From Terribacillus halophilus (GTDB lineage: Bacteria > Bacillota > Bacilli > Bacillales > Amphibacillaceae), in NCBI RefSeq assembly GCF_900101385.1, contig NZ_FMZB01000002.1:248001-312000 (forward strand): a stretch of DNA of 64,000 nt, written 5' to 3'. Positions 26,931 to 39,131 of the stretch are shown here, piece after piece. Position 1 is the stretch's first letter. The number at the start of each line of letters is the position of its first letter. The notes below the pieces were generated by a model. That model did no database searches. It worked only from the letters and a program-made list of their open reading frames with translations, and was not told the origin of the DNA. A program made the translations under genes and the position numbers.

Positions 26931-28652
26931 ATGAAAAATAAATTATTTAATTTAGTTGTTATTAATTCCAAGATAAAATTTGGAATTATTATTAACATCT
27001 TAGGAATTATCTTTAATACGATAGTCCCTCTAGCAGTTAAGAACTTTATTGATAATAACGCTCATGGGGAGATTAATCTTAATTGGGCTTATGTAATCTT
27101 CACTTTATTATTATTTCAAGCTATATTAACTTCAATTGGTACATACATTATTACTCGTGAAGGTGACAACCAAATAGCTAAAATTAGGCTTAAGATAAAA
27201 GAGCATCTTTTAAAATTACCAACTAGTTATTTTGATAACAATAACAGTGGAGAAATTTCGAGTAGAGTAGTAAATGATGCCACTTCTTTAAGAACCTTTT
27301 TAACACTACATATCCCTCAAATGGTTAACGGAGTAATTGCAATATCTATATCATTAATAATTTTATTCCTATTGGATTGGAAACTAGCACTATTATTACT
27401 TCTAATTTTCCCTTTAGATGCGCTCATAACATATCCTATCGGTAAAATAAATAAGAATATTGCTAATCAAACGCAAAATAGTATAAGCAAATTAATAGGA
27501 TTATCATCAGAAAATCTTAGTAATATTAGAACTGTAAAATTAAATAATGCAGAAAGGAATGTATATAATAAATTCAAATTAGAGAATAGTGAATTACTTA
27601 AATTATCTATCAAATCTGATAAGGTTTATGCTATCACTCAACCAATACAAAAACTGTTTGCTATTACCCTAATAATCGTAGTTATTCTTTATGGAGGATT
27701 TAGAGTTAGTCAGGGTACATTAACTGCAGGAACATTAATTTCTTTTATGATATTTTTGTTCCAGCTTATAGGACCAATAAACAGTGTAGCTGATTTTTAT
27801 ACCCACTATGCGCGGGTAAAAGGTTCTACTGAAAAACTATTTTCTATTATGAACACACGAATAGAAAATGAAAATTCAGCATATTTAAGTGTTCAATCTA
27901 TTCCACAACCATATAGTTTGTCATTGAAAGATGCAACATTTGCATACAATGACATTGATATTTTAAAGGGTGTAACTATGTTCTTTAATCCCGGAGAAAA
28001 AATAGCTATTGTTGGGGCAACAGGAGCTGGCAAGAGCACTATTATCAATTTAATTACTAGATTGTACCCATTAAAAAAAGGAATGCTACTTCTAAATCAA
28101 AATGACGCTAAAGAGGTAAAATTAGATGATTGGAGAAGTTTATTTGGTGTTGTCTCTCAAGAAAATACAATTTTTACTGGAAGTATATTAGATAACTTAA
28201 CTTTTGGTTTAAATTATCAACCTTCAGATGAAAATATTCAAAAAGCGTTACATGTTGCAAATTTAGTTTCAGATATTGAAAGGTTTTCTGAAGGTGTACA
28301 TACTCAAATAGGTGAACGTGGATTGAAACTATCAGGGGGGCAAAAACAAAGGTTACAAATAGCTCGTGCATATTTAAAGAAAGCACCTTTTTTAATTTTA
28401 GATGAAGCTACTTCTAGTTTAGACTCAGATACAGAAAAGGTAATTGCAGACAATTTAAAAACCATAATGAGCGAAAAAACTATTATCTCAATTGCCCATC
28501 GTCTCTCTACTATAGTTGATGCTGATAGGATATATTTTATTGAGAATAATAGAATTAAAGACTTTGGAACTCATTTTGAACTTTTACAAAGGGTTCCTAA
28601 ATACAGAAAATTCGTTGATAACCAAATAATTGATACTGAAAGAAGTATTTAA
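26931..28652 (+). CDS. ABC exporter of the lanthipeptide cluster (LanT-like, no peptidase domain)
   Basis: 573-residue half-transporter of the MsbA/bacteriocin exporter type: N-terminal six-helix membrane domain (residues ~15-300), then a nucleotide-binding domain with Walker A GATGAGKST (about 361-369), signature LSGGQKQR (about 467), Walker B FLILDEATSSLD and H-loop IAHRLST. There is no N-terminal C39 cysteine peptidase, so it exports but does not cleave the leader. ATG 26931 follows AAAGGAAC. The gene is strongly AT-rich like the synthetase gene behind it. Likely job: secretion of the modified peptide. Confidence 0.9.
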   Translation: MKNKLFNLVVINSKIKFGIIINILGIIFNTIVPLAVKNFIDNNAHGEINLNWAYVIFTLLLFQAILTSIGTYIITREGDNQIAKIRLKIKEHLLKLPTSYFDNNNSGEISSRVVNDATSLRTFLTLHIPQMVNGVIAISISLIILFLLDWKLALLLLLIFPLDALITYPIGKINKNIANQTQNSISKLIGLSSENLSNIRTVKLNNAERNVYNKFKLENSELLKLSIKSDKVYAITQPIQKLFAITLIIVVILYGGFRVSQGTLTAGTLISFMIFLFQLIGPINSVADFYTHYARVKGSTEKLFSIMNTRIENENSAYLSVQSIPQPYSLSLKDATFAYNDIDILKGVTMFFNPGEKIAIVGATGAGKSTIINLITRLYPLKKGMLLLNQNDAKEVKLDDWRSLFGVVSQENTIFTGSILDNLTFGLNYQPSDENIQKALHVANLVSDIERFSEGVHTQIGERGLKLSGGQKQRLQIARAYLKKAPFLILDEATSSLDSDTEKVIADNLKTIMSEKTIISIAHRLSTIVDADRIYFIENNRIKDFGTHFELLQRVPKYRKFVDNQIIDTERSI

Positions 28653-28710
28653 TGATTCTTAAGTTTTAATTCTTTAGGTGACAACTACTAAAAAGAATAG
28701 GAGAATAGCA

Positions 28711-31359
28711 ATGGAAATGACAGATTACCTGAGATATTCAACAAATAGGGCATCGTTATTTTACTCCCAATCACAAAAAGAAAATGAGTTTAATAAACCA
28801 TTTGATATTCCAGGTTTTGACGTCTTGAAATGGGGAGTATATTCTGATGACCATTGGACTAATCTAATATTTAAAGAAAAAGATTTCCCAGATCAAGGAT
28901 GGAAAATACATATCACTGCAGATATAAATGAAGCAGCAAATTTATTATACGATGTCGCAAAATATCTTATTGAAGAAGAAATATCATTTAAATATGTTCC
29001 AAATTTAAGAACTCTAGAAAGTAAAAATGTAAAATACGCTAACAGAAGCGCTTCCGGTAAATTCATTACAGTCTATCCAGAAAATAATAATGTCTTTTTT
29101 AAACTTTTGAATGATTTAAAAGATATAACTGATTCCTATAAGTTAGGACCTTATATTTTAAATGATCAACAGTGGCAGCAAAGTAACGTATTTTTTAGGT
29201 ACGGAGGATTAAAAAGAATAACCGCTGATATAGACGGGGAAAAAGTTTTAGCAGTTAGACGACCTGATGGTACATTAATACCTGATGAAAGAGTACCATA
29301 TTACCAATTACCTGATTTTGTAGAAGAACCAGATTACATTATAAATAATAACACCTTCCCCTCAGAAAAATTATTTAGTAGAATAAATGATTTTAAAATT
29401 ATTGAAGCATTACATCACAGTAATGCTGGAGGAGTTTATTTAGCAGAATTAGAAGGAAGACGAGTAATTCTCAAAGAGGGAAGAGATAATGCTGGTATTG
29501 ATGGAAATGGTAAAGACGCGTTTCAGAGAAATAAGAATGAATATCACATTCTCAAACGTCTTGAAAATGTTGCAGGAGTAGTAAATGCGCATGAATATTT
29601 TACTGCTTGGCGTCATAATTATTTTACTGAGGACTTTCATAATGGTAGAAATCTAAGAGAATTTATTTCTCAAGAGTTTCCTTTTACATATACTAATGAT
29701 AGTAATTCAGAATATGTAGAGAAATGTATAATAATTATAAATCAACTAATGGGAATCATTGAAGAAATACACGAAAATGGTATTGCCATGGGAGATCTAA
29801 GTCTTACAAATATCATGTTATCTGATAACGATTTGAAGGTAACTTTAATAGATTTTGAAGCAGCTACATCTCCTGGAAAAAGTTTCATACCGGGTCTTGC
29901 TACACCTGGTTTAATTTCTAGTGAAGCTAAAAAGTTTGAAGAAGCAGACTGGTTTGCTTTTTATCGCATAGCAAGGAATCTCTTTTTACCTATTCTCTCC
30001 GTTTACGATATTGCACCGCAAATCACCTATATTCACGACAAAAGAATTGAGGAGAAATTCGGAGCCAAAGCCATTGATTTTTTGAAGAAAATTGAAAATA
30101 AAGTATCTAAATATACGAATCTACAACCACAGTCTCCATTCTTGAATCAGAAATTGAGTATACCAACTAAAGAACTTAGTGTGGACAACATTGATTATAT
30201 AATAAGAGGCTTACAAAAAGGTATTATTAACAATCTGGAAATTGATTCATTCTCTTTAATTAAAGGAAATATTGAACAATATATTGACCCTATAAACAAA
30301 TATAATATTAGTTATGGTTCCTTTGGGGTTGTATTGGCTTTAATACGCTCAAATGCCAATTACGTTGATGTTATAAAAAACCATCTTAGTGATTGGTTTG
30401 ATTTAATTGTACCCTATATTAAAAAAATGTCTAAAAACCCGGAAATTAAGATGGGCCTCTTTAATGGCTATTCCGGAATAATATCAGTTCTTTACGAACT
30501 GGGCTATGAAAAAAACGCTCTATTAATACTTAGAAATTTAGTGGAAAATTTTACTGAAGAAAAAATAAATAATACTGATAATATTTCGCTTTACTCTGGT
30601 TTGTCTGGGATTGGCTTACTTTATCTTTCTTTTAATAATATTCTTGGTGATGAAACTCTACTAAAAAATATGAGAATAATCTACGATAGAATAATCTCCA
30701 TATACAAATATAATATAGATAAAAAGGAAGATATTTCTGATTTTGGACTTTTAACTGGTTGGTCTGGAGCTGCTTTATTCTTATTAAAATTTAGTTTGAT
30801 TATTAATGAGAATGAAGGAAAAAAAATTGCTTTCGAGCTTGTAGATAAATCTTTTGAGCCTGCTTTAGAAGATGATAAGTATGATGACTTATTTATCGTT
30901 GATAATTCTCGTGGATTTAAAAGACTAATACCATATATAGAAAATGGATCAAGTGGTATAGCATTGACTATGTTGGAGTTTCAAAAAGAAGATAAAGATT
31001 ATTTAAATGATTCAAGAAAAAAGATATTGGAGAAATTTATTAATAGTAATTATCTATTTTGTTCAGCTAATGGTGGGTTAATGAGCGGATATGCAGGTCT
31101 TTTACCTTTAGCAAATGCTATTAGCAGTACGTATAATCAAACAGATATGACTAAATTGCTTTTAAATAATCTAAATAGTTATTTAGTTAGAAATGATAAT
31201 GATGAGTTACTTTTCCCTGGGGAATATGGTTATAAATGTTCAATGGATGTCTCTACAGGTGCTGCTGGTGTTTTACTAGTCTTAAGTGATTTGAAAAGTA
31301 ATAAATGGGGATCCTGGATACCACTTCCGCAAAACGGTATAAAATTATTTGAACCCTAA
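28711..31359 (+). CDS. Class III lanthipeptide synthetase LanKC
   Basis: About 882 residues from ATG 28711 (AGGAGA 6 bases upstream; a GTG at 28678 is weaker). Three domains in order: a phosphoSer/Thr lyase-like region (about 1-225), a Ser/Thr kinase-like region (GVYLAELEGRRVILKEG near 241-257; catalytic loop MGDLSLTNIM near 361; metal-binding DFE near 381), and a LanC-like cyclase region (about 540-882) with GYSGI, GLSGIGLLYL, GWSGAALFLL, GSSGIAL, GYAGLL and STGAAGVLL repeats. The Cys-Cys-His zinc ligands of LanC, LanM and LanL cyclases are not seen, which places it in class III. It should phosphorylate core Ser residues, eliminate phosphate to dehydroalanine and form lanthionine or labionin. 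Its substrate is the peptide at 26713. Confidence 0.92.
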   Translation: MEMTDYLRYSTNRASLFYSQSQKENEFNKPFDIPGFDVLKWGVYSDDHWTNLIFKEKDFPDQGWKIHITADINEAANLLYDVAKYLIEEEISFKYVPNLRTLESKNVKYANRSASGKFITVYPENNNVFFKLLNDLKDITDSYKLGPYILNDQQWQQSNVFFRYGGLKRITADIDGEKVLAVRRPDGTLIPDERVPYYQLPDFVEEPDYIINNNTFPSEKLFSRINDFKIIEALHHSNAGGVYLAELEGRRVILKEGRDNAGIDGNGKDAFQRNKNEYHILKRLENVAGVVNAHEYFTAWRHNYFTEDFHNGRNLREFISQEFPFTYTNDSNSEYVEKCIIIINQLMGIIEEIHENGIAMGDLSLTNIMLSDNDLKVTLIDFEAATSPGKSFIPGLATPGLISSEAKKFEEADWFAFYRIARNLFLPILSVYDIAPQITYIHDKRIEEKFGAKAIDFLKKIENKVSKYTNLQPQSPFLNQKLSIPTKELSVDNIDYIIRGLQKGIINNLEIDSFSLIKGNIEQYIDPINKYNISYGSFGVVLALIRSNANYVDVIKNHLSDWFDLIVPYIKKMSKNPEIKMGLFNGYSGIISVLYELGYEKNALLILRNLVENFTEEKINNTDNISLYSGLSGIGLLYLSFNNILGDETLLKNMRIIYDRIISIYKYNIDKKEDISDFGLLTGWSGAALFLLKFSLIINENEGKKIAFELVDKSFEPALEDDKYDDLFIVDNSRGFKRLIPYIENGSSGIALTMLEFQKEDKDYLNDSRKKILEKFINSNYLFCSANGGLMSGYAGLLPLANAISSTYNQTDMTKLLLNNLNSYLVRNDNDELLFPGEYGYKCSMDVSTGAAGVLLVLSDLKSNKWGSWIPLPQNGIKLFEP

Positions 31360-31455
31360 CTCTTCACGTTATAACTATTTTAGTAATATGAAAAGACCTA
31401 ATTTTTACTATGAGTTTAAAATTAATAATATCAAAAGTTAAGAAAGGAAATTAAA

Positions 31456-31845
31456 ATGCAACTATTTTTAAAGGGATTAATTAGAGGATTAATCCCTTTT
31501 ATTTTCCTACTAATAATTTCATTCTGGAATAAAACAGAGGAATTTCCAACTAATTCAAACATTTTCTTTAATTATGGTTTAATATTTTTTTTCTTAGGAT
31601 TGTCGAGCGTAATTTATGAAATTAAACATTGGAAATTCTCCAGAAAAATTATTGTTCATTATCTGGTAATGCTGATTACTGTTTTTCCGACTCTAATTCT
31701 GAGCGGTTATTACCCAACAGATTCTTTTAAAAACGTGTTGGAAGTTTATTTCCAGTTTAATAAAGTAGGAATCGTATTATTTTTAACAACATATTTAATC
31801 ATTTATTTTCGAAATAGATTTATAAAAAATCAAAAATCCAATTAA
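31456..31845 (+). CDS. DUF3021-family membrane protein
   Basis: 129 residues with four hydrophobic segments (near 10-24, 42-60, 72-88 and 108-122) and the DUF3021 pattern SSVIYEIKHWKFSRKIIVHYL in the middle, followed by FPTLILSGYYP. DUF3021 genes usually sit beside LytTR regulators; none is here. ATG 31456 follows AGAAAGGAAA. Same direction and AT-richness as the lanthipeptide genes, 96 bp behind the synthetase, so it may act in self-protection or export; this is inference from position. Confidence 0.75.
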   Translation: MQLFLKGLIRGLIPFIFLLIISFWNKTEEFPTNSNIFFNYGLIFFFLGLSSVIYEIKHWKFSRKIIVHYLVMLITVFPTLILSGYYPTDSFKNVLEVYFQFNKVGIVLFLTTYLIIYFRNRFIKNQKSN

Positions 31846-31925
31846 AGGCTTATGTCCTTCCTGTTACAATGTCTCAACCTTCTTTAATTTTTACTCATTC
31901 ACCTTAAAATACGGTATTAATATAG

Positions 31926-31957
31926 AACACCTCTTAATCAATTCATTAGGAGGTGTT
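31926..31957 (+). terminator. Hairpin closing the lanthipeptide cluster
   Basis: AACACCTCTTAAT pairs with ATTAGGAGGTGTT (13 bp with one G-T pair) around a 6-base loop, followed by TAT rather than a full T run. It lies 80 bp after the DUF3021 stop. Its right arm also contains AGGAGGT before an 8-codon frame at 31959 that looks meaningless. Confidence 0.55.
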
Positions 31958-32027
31958 TATGACAAGACTTAGGATATGTTAGATAATGCCGAATCCCTAA
32001 AAGTAAATATTGTTATGGAAATCTCAT

Positions 32028-32087
32028 TTACTTATGGTACGGTTCACCTTTTATAATCCGAAAACCCCGAAGAACCTGCTCACCAAC
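32028..32087 (-). pseudogene. Second copy of the rlmH 3' end (60 bp, att-like)
   Basis: The minus strand reads [18 protein letters not shown] and a TAA stop, matching the C-terminus of RlmH encoded at 9100-9579 ([17 protein letters not shown]) at nearly every position, with synonymous DNA differences (GAACCGTACCATAAGTAA versus GAACCTTACCATAAATGA). Similarity stops abruptly past 32087. This is either an attachment-site remnant of an element that targets rlmH or part of a decayed rlmH copy (see 32514-32577). It directly borders the lanthipeptide cluster on the 3' side of the rlmH end. Confidence 0.88.
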
Positions 32088-32132
32088 AGGCCTGTCACTT
32101 ATAAAAGAAATTAGCTTAAAAAGAAATCAGCC

Positions 32133-32157
32133 TTCCCGAAAACTGAGGGAGGACTAT
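32133..32157 (-). terminator. Hairpin downstream of the small gene at 32191
   Basis: On the minus strand CCTCCCTCAG-TTTTC-GGGAAGGCTG followed by ATTTCTTTTT. Imperfect stem, plausible terminator. Confidence 0.45.
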
Positions 32158-32190
32158 TTCTTTATGCATCATTATAATTATAATCCTGAG

Positions 32191-32412
32191 TTACTTATCA
32201 AGCTCCAACATTTCCTTCTCATAAGACTGAAAAGCATTTTCCATACCCATAATAACATCCTTAATTTTCATATACCCGTTTGTGTATGGAATCGAGTCTC
32301 GAATTTCTTCCCACATAAAATGATAAAATTTCATATCCTCTGTTTCGCAAATTACAAAGTCTGTGTAGTCCATGTTCTGGAACATACAATATGGATCTGT
32401 TGTTTCATCCAA
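32191..32412 (-). CDS. Small protein or 3' fragment of a gene, unknown function
   Basis: 73 codons from TTG 32412 with GGAGAG 9 bases upstream. Acidic and aromatic-rich (DETTDPYCMFQNMDYTDF, FYHFMWEEI), ending EKEMLELDK; no family recognised. The open frame extends about 10 codons upstream of the TTG without a better start, so it could equally be the tail of a truncated gene. It lies between the two rlmH fragments and may be cargo of the insertion that split that copy. Confidence 0.45.
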   Translation of the reverse strand: MDETTDPYCMFQNMDYTDFVICETEDMKFYHFMWEEIRDSIPYTNGYMKIKDVIMGMENAFQSYEKEMLELDK

Positions 32413-32474
32413 GAATTGGCACTCTCCATTTTCTATATAATCTTTCTACTATCAGCATAATTCAAGTATCAAAC

Positions 32475-32508
32475 AGCCCCCTCTGCTCTCACAGAAGGGC
32501 TCTGTTTA
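32475..32508. repeat. Dispersed hairpin element, copy 3
   Basis: AGCCCCCTCTG-CTCTCA-CAGAAGGGCT followed by CTGTTT. Same arms and CTCnCACAG loop as the copies at 9966, 24170 and 34871. Confidence 0.6.
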
Positions 32509-32513
32509 GTATT

Positions 32514-32577
32514 GATTTTCGATAGGATGTGACCAGCTTCTTTTGATTGACGATTTGCATATCAGCTGCACTCAATC
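32514..32577 (-). pseudogene. Internal fragment of a second rlmH copy
   Basis: The minus strand encodes RLSAADMQIVNQKK, matching [14 protein letters not shown] of RlmH (residues ~47-60); after a one-base shift ILSKI also matches. In intact rlmH this segment lies about 290 bp from the stop; here it is about 430 bp from the 3' fragment at 32028, so the middle has been replaced. The N-terminal third of the gene is absent. Confidence 0.8.
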
Positions 32578-32621
32578 TTTTGAAACAATACCTGTCATTT
32601 GGACAGCTATACAGACAGGAG

Positions 32622-32960
32622 TTAATTATTACGGTTTTTTTCTCCCCATTCACATAATTGCTCCAAAACAGGTAATAGCGTTTCTGCTTTAGGTGTGAGA
32701 CTGTACTCCACTTTAGGGGGGATTTGAGGATATTCTTTACGCCTGACCATCCCATCCGCTTCCAATTCTTTAAGCTGGGAACTTAACATCTTGTAAGTGA
32801 TTGGCTCTAGCTTTCTTTTCATTTCATTAAAACGAACGGGTTGATTTTCTGCCAATAGATAAAGGATGAGCATTTTCCACTTACCTCCAACAACGGAAAG
32901 CGTATAACCAAAAGACGTCTCTTGGATATTTCCCTTCCCTTTATAATCAGCCATCCCCAT
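32622..32960 (-). CDS. HxlR-family transcriptional regulator
   Basis: About 112 residues from ATG 32960, preceded by AAAGGA; the frame runs to 33026 but the extra part is low-quality. Winged helix of the HxlR/DUF24 type: TLSVVGGKWKMLILYLL, RFNEMKRKLEPITYKMLSSQL, EADGMVRRKEYPQIPPKVEYSLT. Such proteins often sense quinones, aldehydes or oxidants through cysteines; only one Cys (near the C-terminus) is visible here. Divergent from the RidA gene, which it probably controls. Confidence 0.93.
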   Translation of the reverse strand: MGMADYKGKGNIQETSFGYTLSVVGGKWKMLILYLLAENQPVRFNEMKRKLEPITYKMLSSQLKELEADGMVRRKEYPQIPPKVEYSLTPKAETLLPVLEQLCEWGEKNRNN

Positions 32961-33065
32961 ATGAACACTATCCTTTCTGGTAGTATCTATAAAAAAAGTG
33001 CGTACTATTTTCCTTTTTCTATTCATTTTATACTTACCTTAATTTAAATAAAAGGAGAGAAAAAC

Positions 33066-33449
33066 ATGAAGGATATCAAAATTTATAACCATGACCTTTG
33101 GGATCATGGTATCAGTCAAGGCTACAGCGTGAACGGTACGATTTACGTTTCAGGCCAATTTTCACATAATGAGGACGGCGCATTCATCGGCGTGGATAAT
33201 ATCGAAGCCCAGACGCGACAAACGCTCGAAAATCTTGATCATGTACTGAAGGAATTGGGTGCCACAAAGTCCAATCTTGCTTATGTGGAAGTCTATTTAA
33301 CTAATCCCCAGGAGCATACCGAGTCCGTTATTAACCTCTTCAAGGAATACCTAGATACTCATCGGCCAGCAGGCAGCCTCATCGGCGTCACCTACCTGGC
33401 ATTTCCAGAGCAGTTGATTGAAATCTCAGCTATCGCACACACCGAATAA
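33066..33449 (+). CDS. RidA/YjgF-family protein
   Basis: 127 residues of the RidA (reactive imine/enamine deaminase) superfamily: NGTIYVSGQ, NLDHVLKELGATKSNLAYVEVYLTN, RPAGSLIGVTYL and IEISAIAH. ATG 33066 follows AAGGAGAG. The arginine that binds the substrate carboxylate in true RidA (normally in the PARS/PARA-like motif) is not obvious here, where HRPAGSLIGV is found, so it may belong to a subgroup with another substrate. Its only near partner is the divergent HxlR gene. Confidence 0.9.
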   Translation: MKDIKIYNHDLWDHGISQGYSVNGTIYVSGQFSHNEDGAFIGVDNIEAQTRQTLENLDHVLKELGATKSNLAYVEVYLTNPQEHTESVINLFKEYLDTHRPAGSLIGVTYLAFPEQLIEISAIAHTE

Positions 33450-33707
33450 AAAAGACGCATTGTATTCTACGAATCGCACTACCATTATAATGTGTGTGAC
33501 GAAAAGCACTTTAATATGGAATCAAAAAATTAAAATTAAATTCGTGAGTTATACATTACTTTTACATCAATAAGAGAATGGGACAAAAGCATGCCAACTA
33601 AAAGAAAACCCGACCTATGTTACAAATCTGTATGGGAAGATTTGCATTTGATCGGGTTTCTCTGCTCTTTTTTATTTCAACTGCTGATATGATGTCAATC
33701 GACGCCT
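33450..33707. other. Intergenic region with a long interrupted hairpin
   Basis: At 33606-33658 AGAAAACCCGA and TCGGGTTTCT form the outer stem and CAAATCT/AGATTTG an inner stem, with internal loops. On the minus strand it ends in TTTTCTTTT and can terminate transcription coming from mrr. Nothing else is seen in this 258-bp gap. Confidence 0.55.
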
Positions 33708-34732
33708 TTATTCCGCTTCACTACCTAACATCCAAACTCTCTTAATTGGTATCTCTTTTTTGATATCGTCACTTAATTTTTCATAGTTCTCGAAGATTTG
33801 TTGAATAACCGTTTTAGAATCCCACAGACGTACTTTGAAAAATTGTTTAGGAATTTCTCTAGTGACAGATGACTTATAACCGCTCCACGAAACTAACAAG
33901 CCATAATCAGCACTGTAATTGCTCATTGTACCTATCAATTGATCTAATGTTGGTCTATCAAGTGGTGTATCAGATGTCTTTACTTGTACACAAATTCGCG
34001 GAGCCCCGAAGCCCAGTGTATCGGATGCTGCTAATATATCCACACCGTTATCAGCGCCCTCAGGGCTTCTGTATGTTGTAAACCCTTTTGCTTTTAATAT
34101 CTCTTCAATTAGGGTTTCCATCTTATGACCCTTAAAACGCTGGATGATTCGTTCAGAGATTTGATCATAAATATATTCTTCTAGATCAATAGATGCAGTT
34201 TCTTCATTCTCTTCCACTAATTCTGTAACATTTTTATTTTCAGGTACATACCAATCATTTTTACGCATTTCATTGATACGTTCTTCTGCATTATTTCTAT
34301 GTATTTTGCAGACAGTCATAAATGCACCTAATGAATATAAAATATCTTGATCAAATCTATCCCTGGGGATATCCTTAGCAAACCAATTTACTTTGCGATA
34401 ATGAAAGTAAGGACTCCCTAATGATTCCTCGTAAACTAATCACCGGTTACTTCGCCAACATGAATTGTACGGTTAAACTTTGATGGCAATACAACTAGAT
34501 TACCAATCTCCATAGCATTGGCAATTGGCCAAATCTGAGAGGCCCAGTTTATTGCTGTTTTCTCTTTATCTAATTCATAGTGCTCAACTAAACGCTTATA
34601 CAGTGCTTCTTTGGAGGCAATTTCTTTCAAATTAATATTCAAATCATCCCAAGTCAAATAAATTCTTTCATCTTCCAAAAACTTGTTTTCATACTCCCCC
34701 TGTTTACCAGCACGAAATAACCAAACTGTCAT
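33708..34732 (-). pseudogene. mrr: Mrr-like restriction endonuclease, frameshifted
   Basis: Type IV restriction-type protein broken into two frames. The N-terminal part starts at 34732 (MTVWLFRAGKQGEYENKF) and stops at 34436 after HVGEVTGD. The natural continuation VYEESLGSPYFHYRKVNWF...LYSLGAF is present in the next frame from about 34432 and joins, without a further break, the C-terminal part ending at 33708. Total length is one base short of 342 codons, so a single-base deletion in a TAn-GTT context near 34434 explains it. The nuclease domain has the Mrr/PD-(D/E)XK core GVDILAAS...CVQVKTS. If translation restarts at 34319 the catalytic domain could still be made alone. Confidence 0.85.
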
Positions 34733-34870
34733 AACTTGACCCCTTTTTACTAAAATATGTAGTTAAACTATTGTTTCCATATAACTTTAGCTTCTAAGAA
34801 ACATCTATATTTTACCATTTAAATCAATTAAGTTAATTTATATCTATTTATTACCTCTTCTAATAGAAAT

Positions 34871-34905
34871 AGCCCCTCCTACTTTCACAGAAGGGGCTGC
34901 TCTCA
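34871..34905. repeat. Dispersed hairpin element, copy 4
   Basis: AGCCCCTCCTA-CTTTCA-CAGAAGGGGCTGCTCTCAT. Placed right after the licT stop, it can terminate the beta-glucoside operon on the minus strand. Confidence 0.65.
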
Positions 34906-35751
34906 TTTCAACTGCTGATAAGACGCCAACCGATAAATATGCACTGCCAAATACGCCAGCTCTTCTTTCGGCAGCATACTGCCGTGCACCTGCGAGATGT
35001 AGTTTTCGATCTTGAAGGCGATGTCCATGGCTTGCGGGTACAGGTTGGCGATTTGTTCGAACAAAAGATTTTCCGGGTCGTCGAGCATGCTGTCTGCGTA
35101 GAAGCGCTCGACGAAGAATTTCACGTGCGTGATGAAGCGGCCATAATGGATGTTGTCGGTGTCCATTTTGATTTGCAGGGCGTAGCGGACGAGGTTGACG
35201 ATGCCGCCGATCATTTTGGCGTATTTCATCCCGTCGTTGGATTCCTGCTTTTCGCCTTGGGCGTTGATTAGGTGAAAAGCGATATTGGCTGCTTCCTCTT
35301 TCGGCAGCTCGATTTGGAACTGCTTGTTGATCAGCTCCAACGCATACGTGCCGATTTCGAATTCCTCCTGGTAGAAATTCTTGATTTCCCAGAACACGCG
35401 ATTCGTAATATTAATATTCTTTTTATGGCGTTCCACTGCGAAATGCAAATGGTCCATCAATGTGAAATAGATGCCGGTGTTCAGCTTGGTGCCAAGTTGC
35501 TGCTCGGCGTGCTGGACGATCTGCTGCGTCAGGTCAATATATGCTTGTGGGATGGAGTCCAGCAGACGCAGGAACTCCTTAGTTTTGATATTTTCAATCG
35601 GCATGAATGTTTGGTCAGCTTGGTCCTCTTTGATGATGCTGCCGGCTTTTTGCCCATAGCCGATTCCTTTGCCGAATAAGATATATTCTTGCTTTTCCTC
35701 GCCCTCTACCAGCACAACGCTGGAATTGAGCACTTTTTTGATCTTAATCAT
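34903..35751 (-). CDS. licT: BglG/LicT-family transcriptional antiterminator
   Basis: About 282 residues. N-terminal RNA-binding CAT domain (IKIKKVLNSSVVLVEG to about residue 60), then PRD1 with TLMDHLHFAVERHKK and FHLINAQ, and PRD2 with HVKFFVERF and AVHIYRLA; the PRD histidines that are phosphorylated by the PTS are present. The start is ATG 35751 or GTG 35760. The protein binds the RAT at 39172-39202 in front of bglP when beta-glucoside is available and prevents termination. Last gene of the bglP-GH1-licT operon. Confidence 0.94.
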   Translation of the reverse strand: MIKIKKVLNSSVVLVEGEEKQEYILFGKGIGYGQKAGSIIKEDQADQTFMPIENIKTKEFLRLLDSIPQAYIDLTQQIVQHAEQQLGTKLNTGIYFTLMDHLHFAVERHKKNINITNRVFWEIKNFYQEEFEIGTYALELINKQFQIELPKEEAANIAFHLINAQGEKQESNDGMKYAKMIGGIVNLVRYALQIKMDTDNIHYGRFITHVKFFVERFYADSMLDDPENLLFEQIANLYPQAMDIAFKIENYISQVHGSMLPKEELAYLAVHIYRLASYQQLK

Positions 35752-35781
35752 CGGCCTCACCTATCCTCTGCTGTGTATCTA

Positions 35782-39089
<3,308 letters not shown>

Positions 39090-39131
39090 TCCTAACCCTC
39101 TCTTCCTCGATGCGACGGGTAGAAAGAAAAC

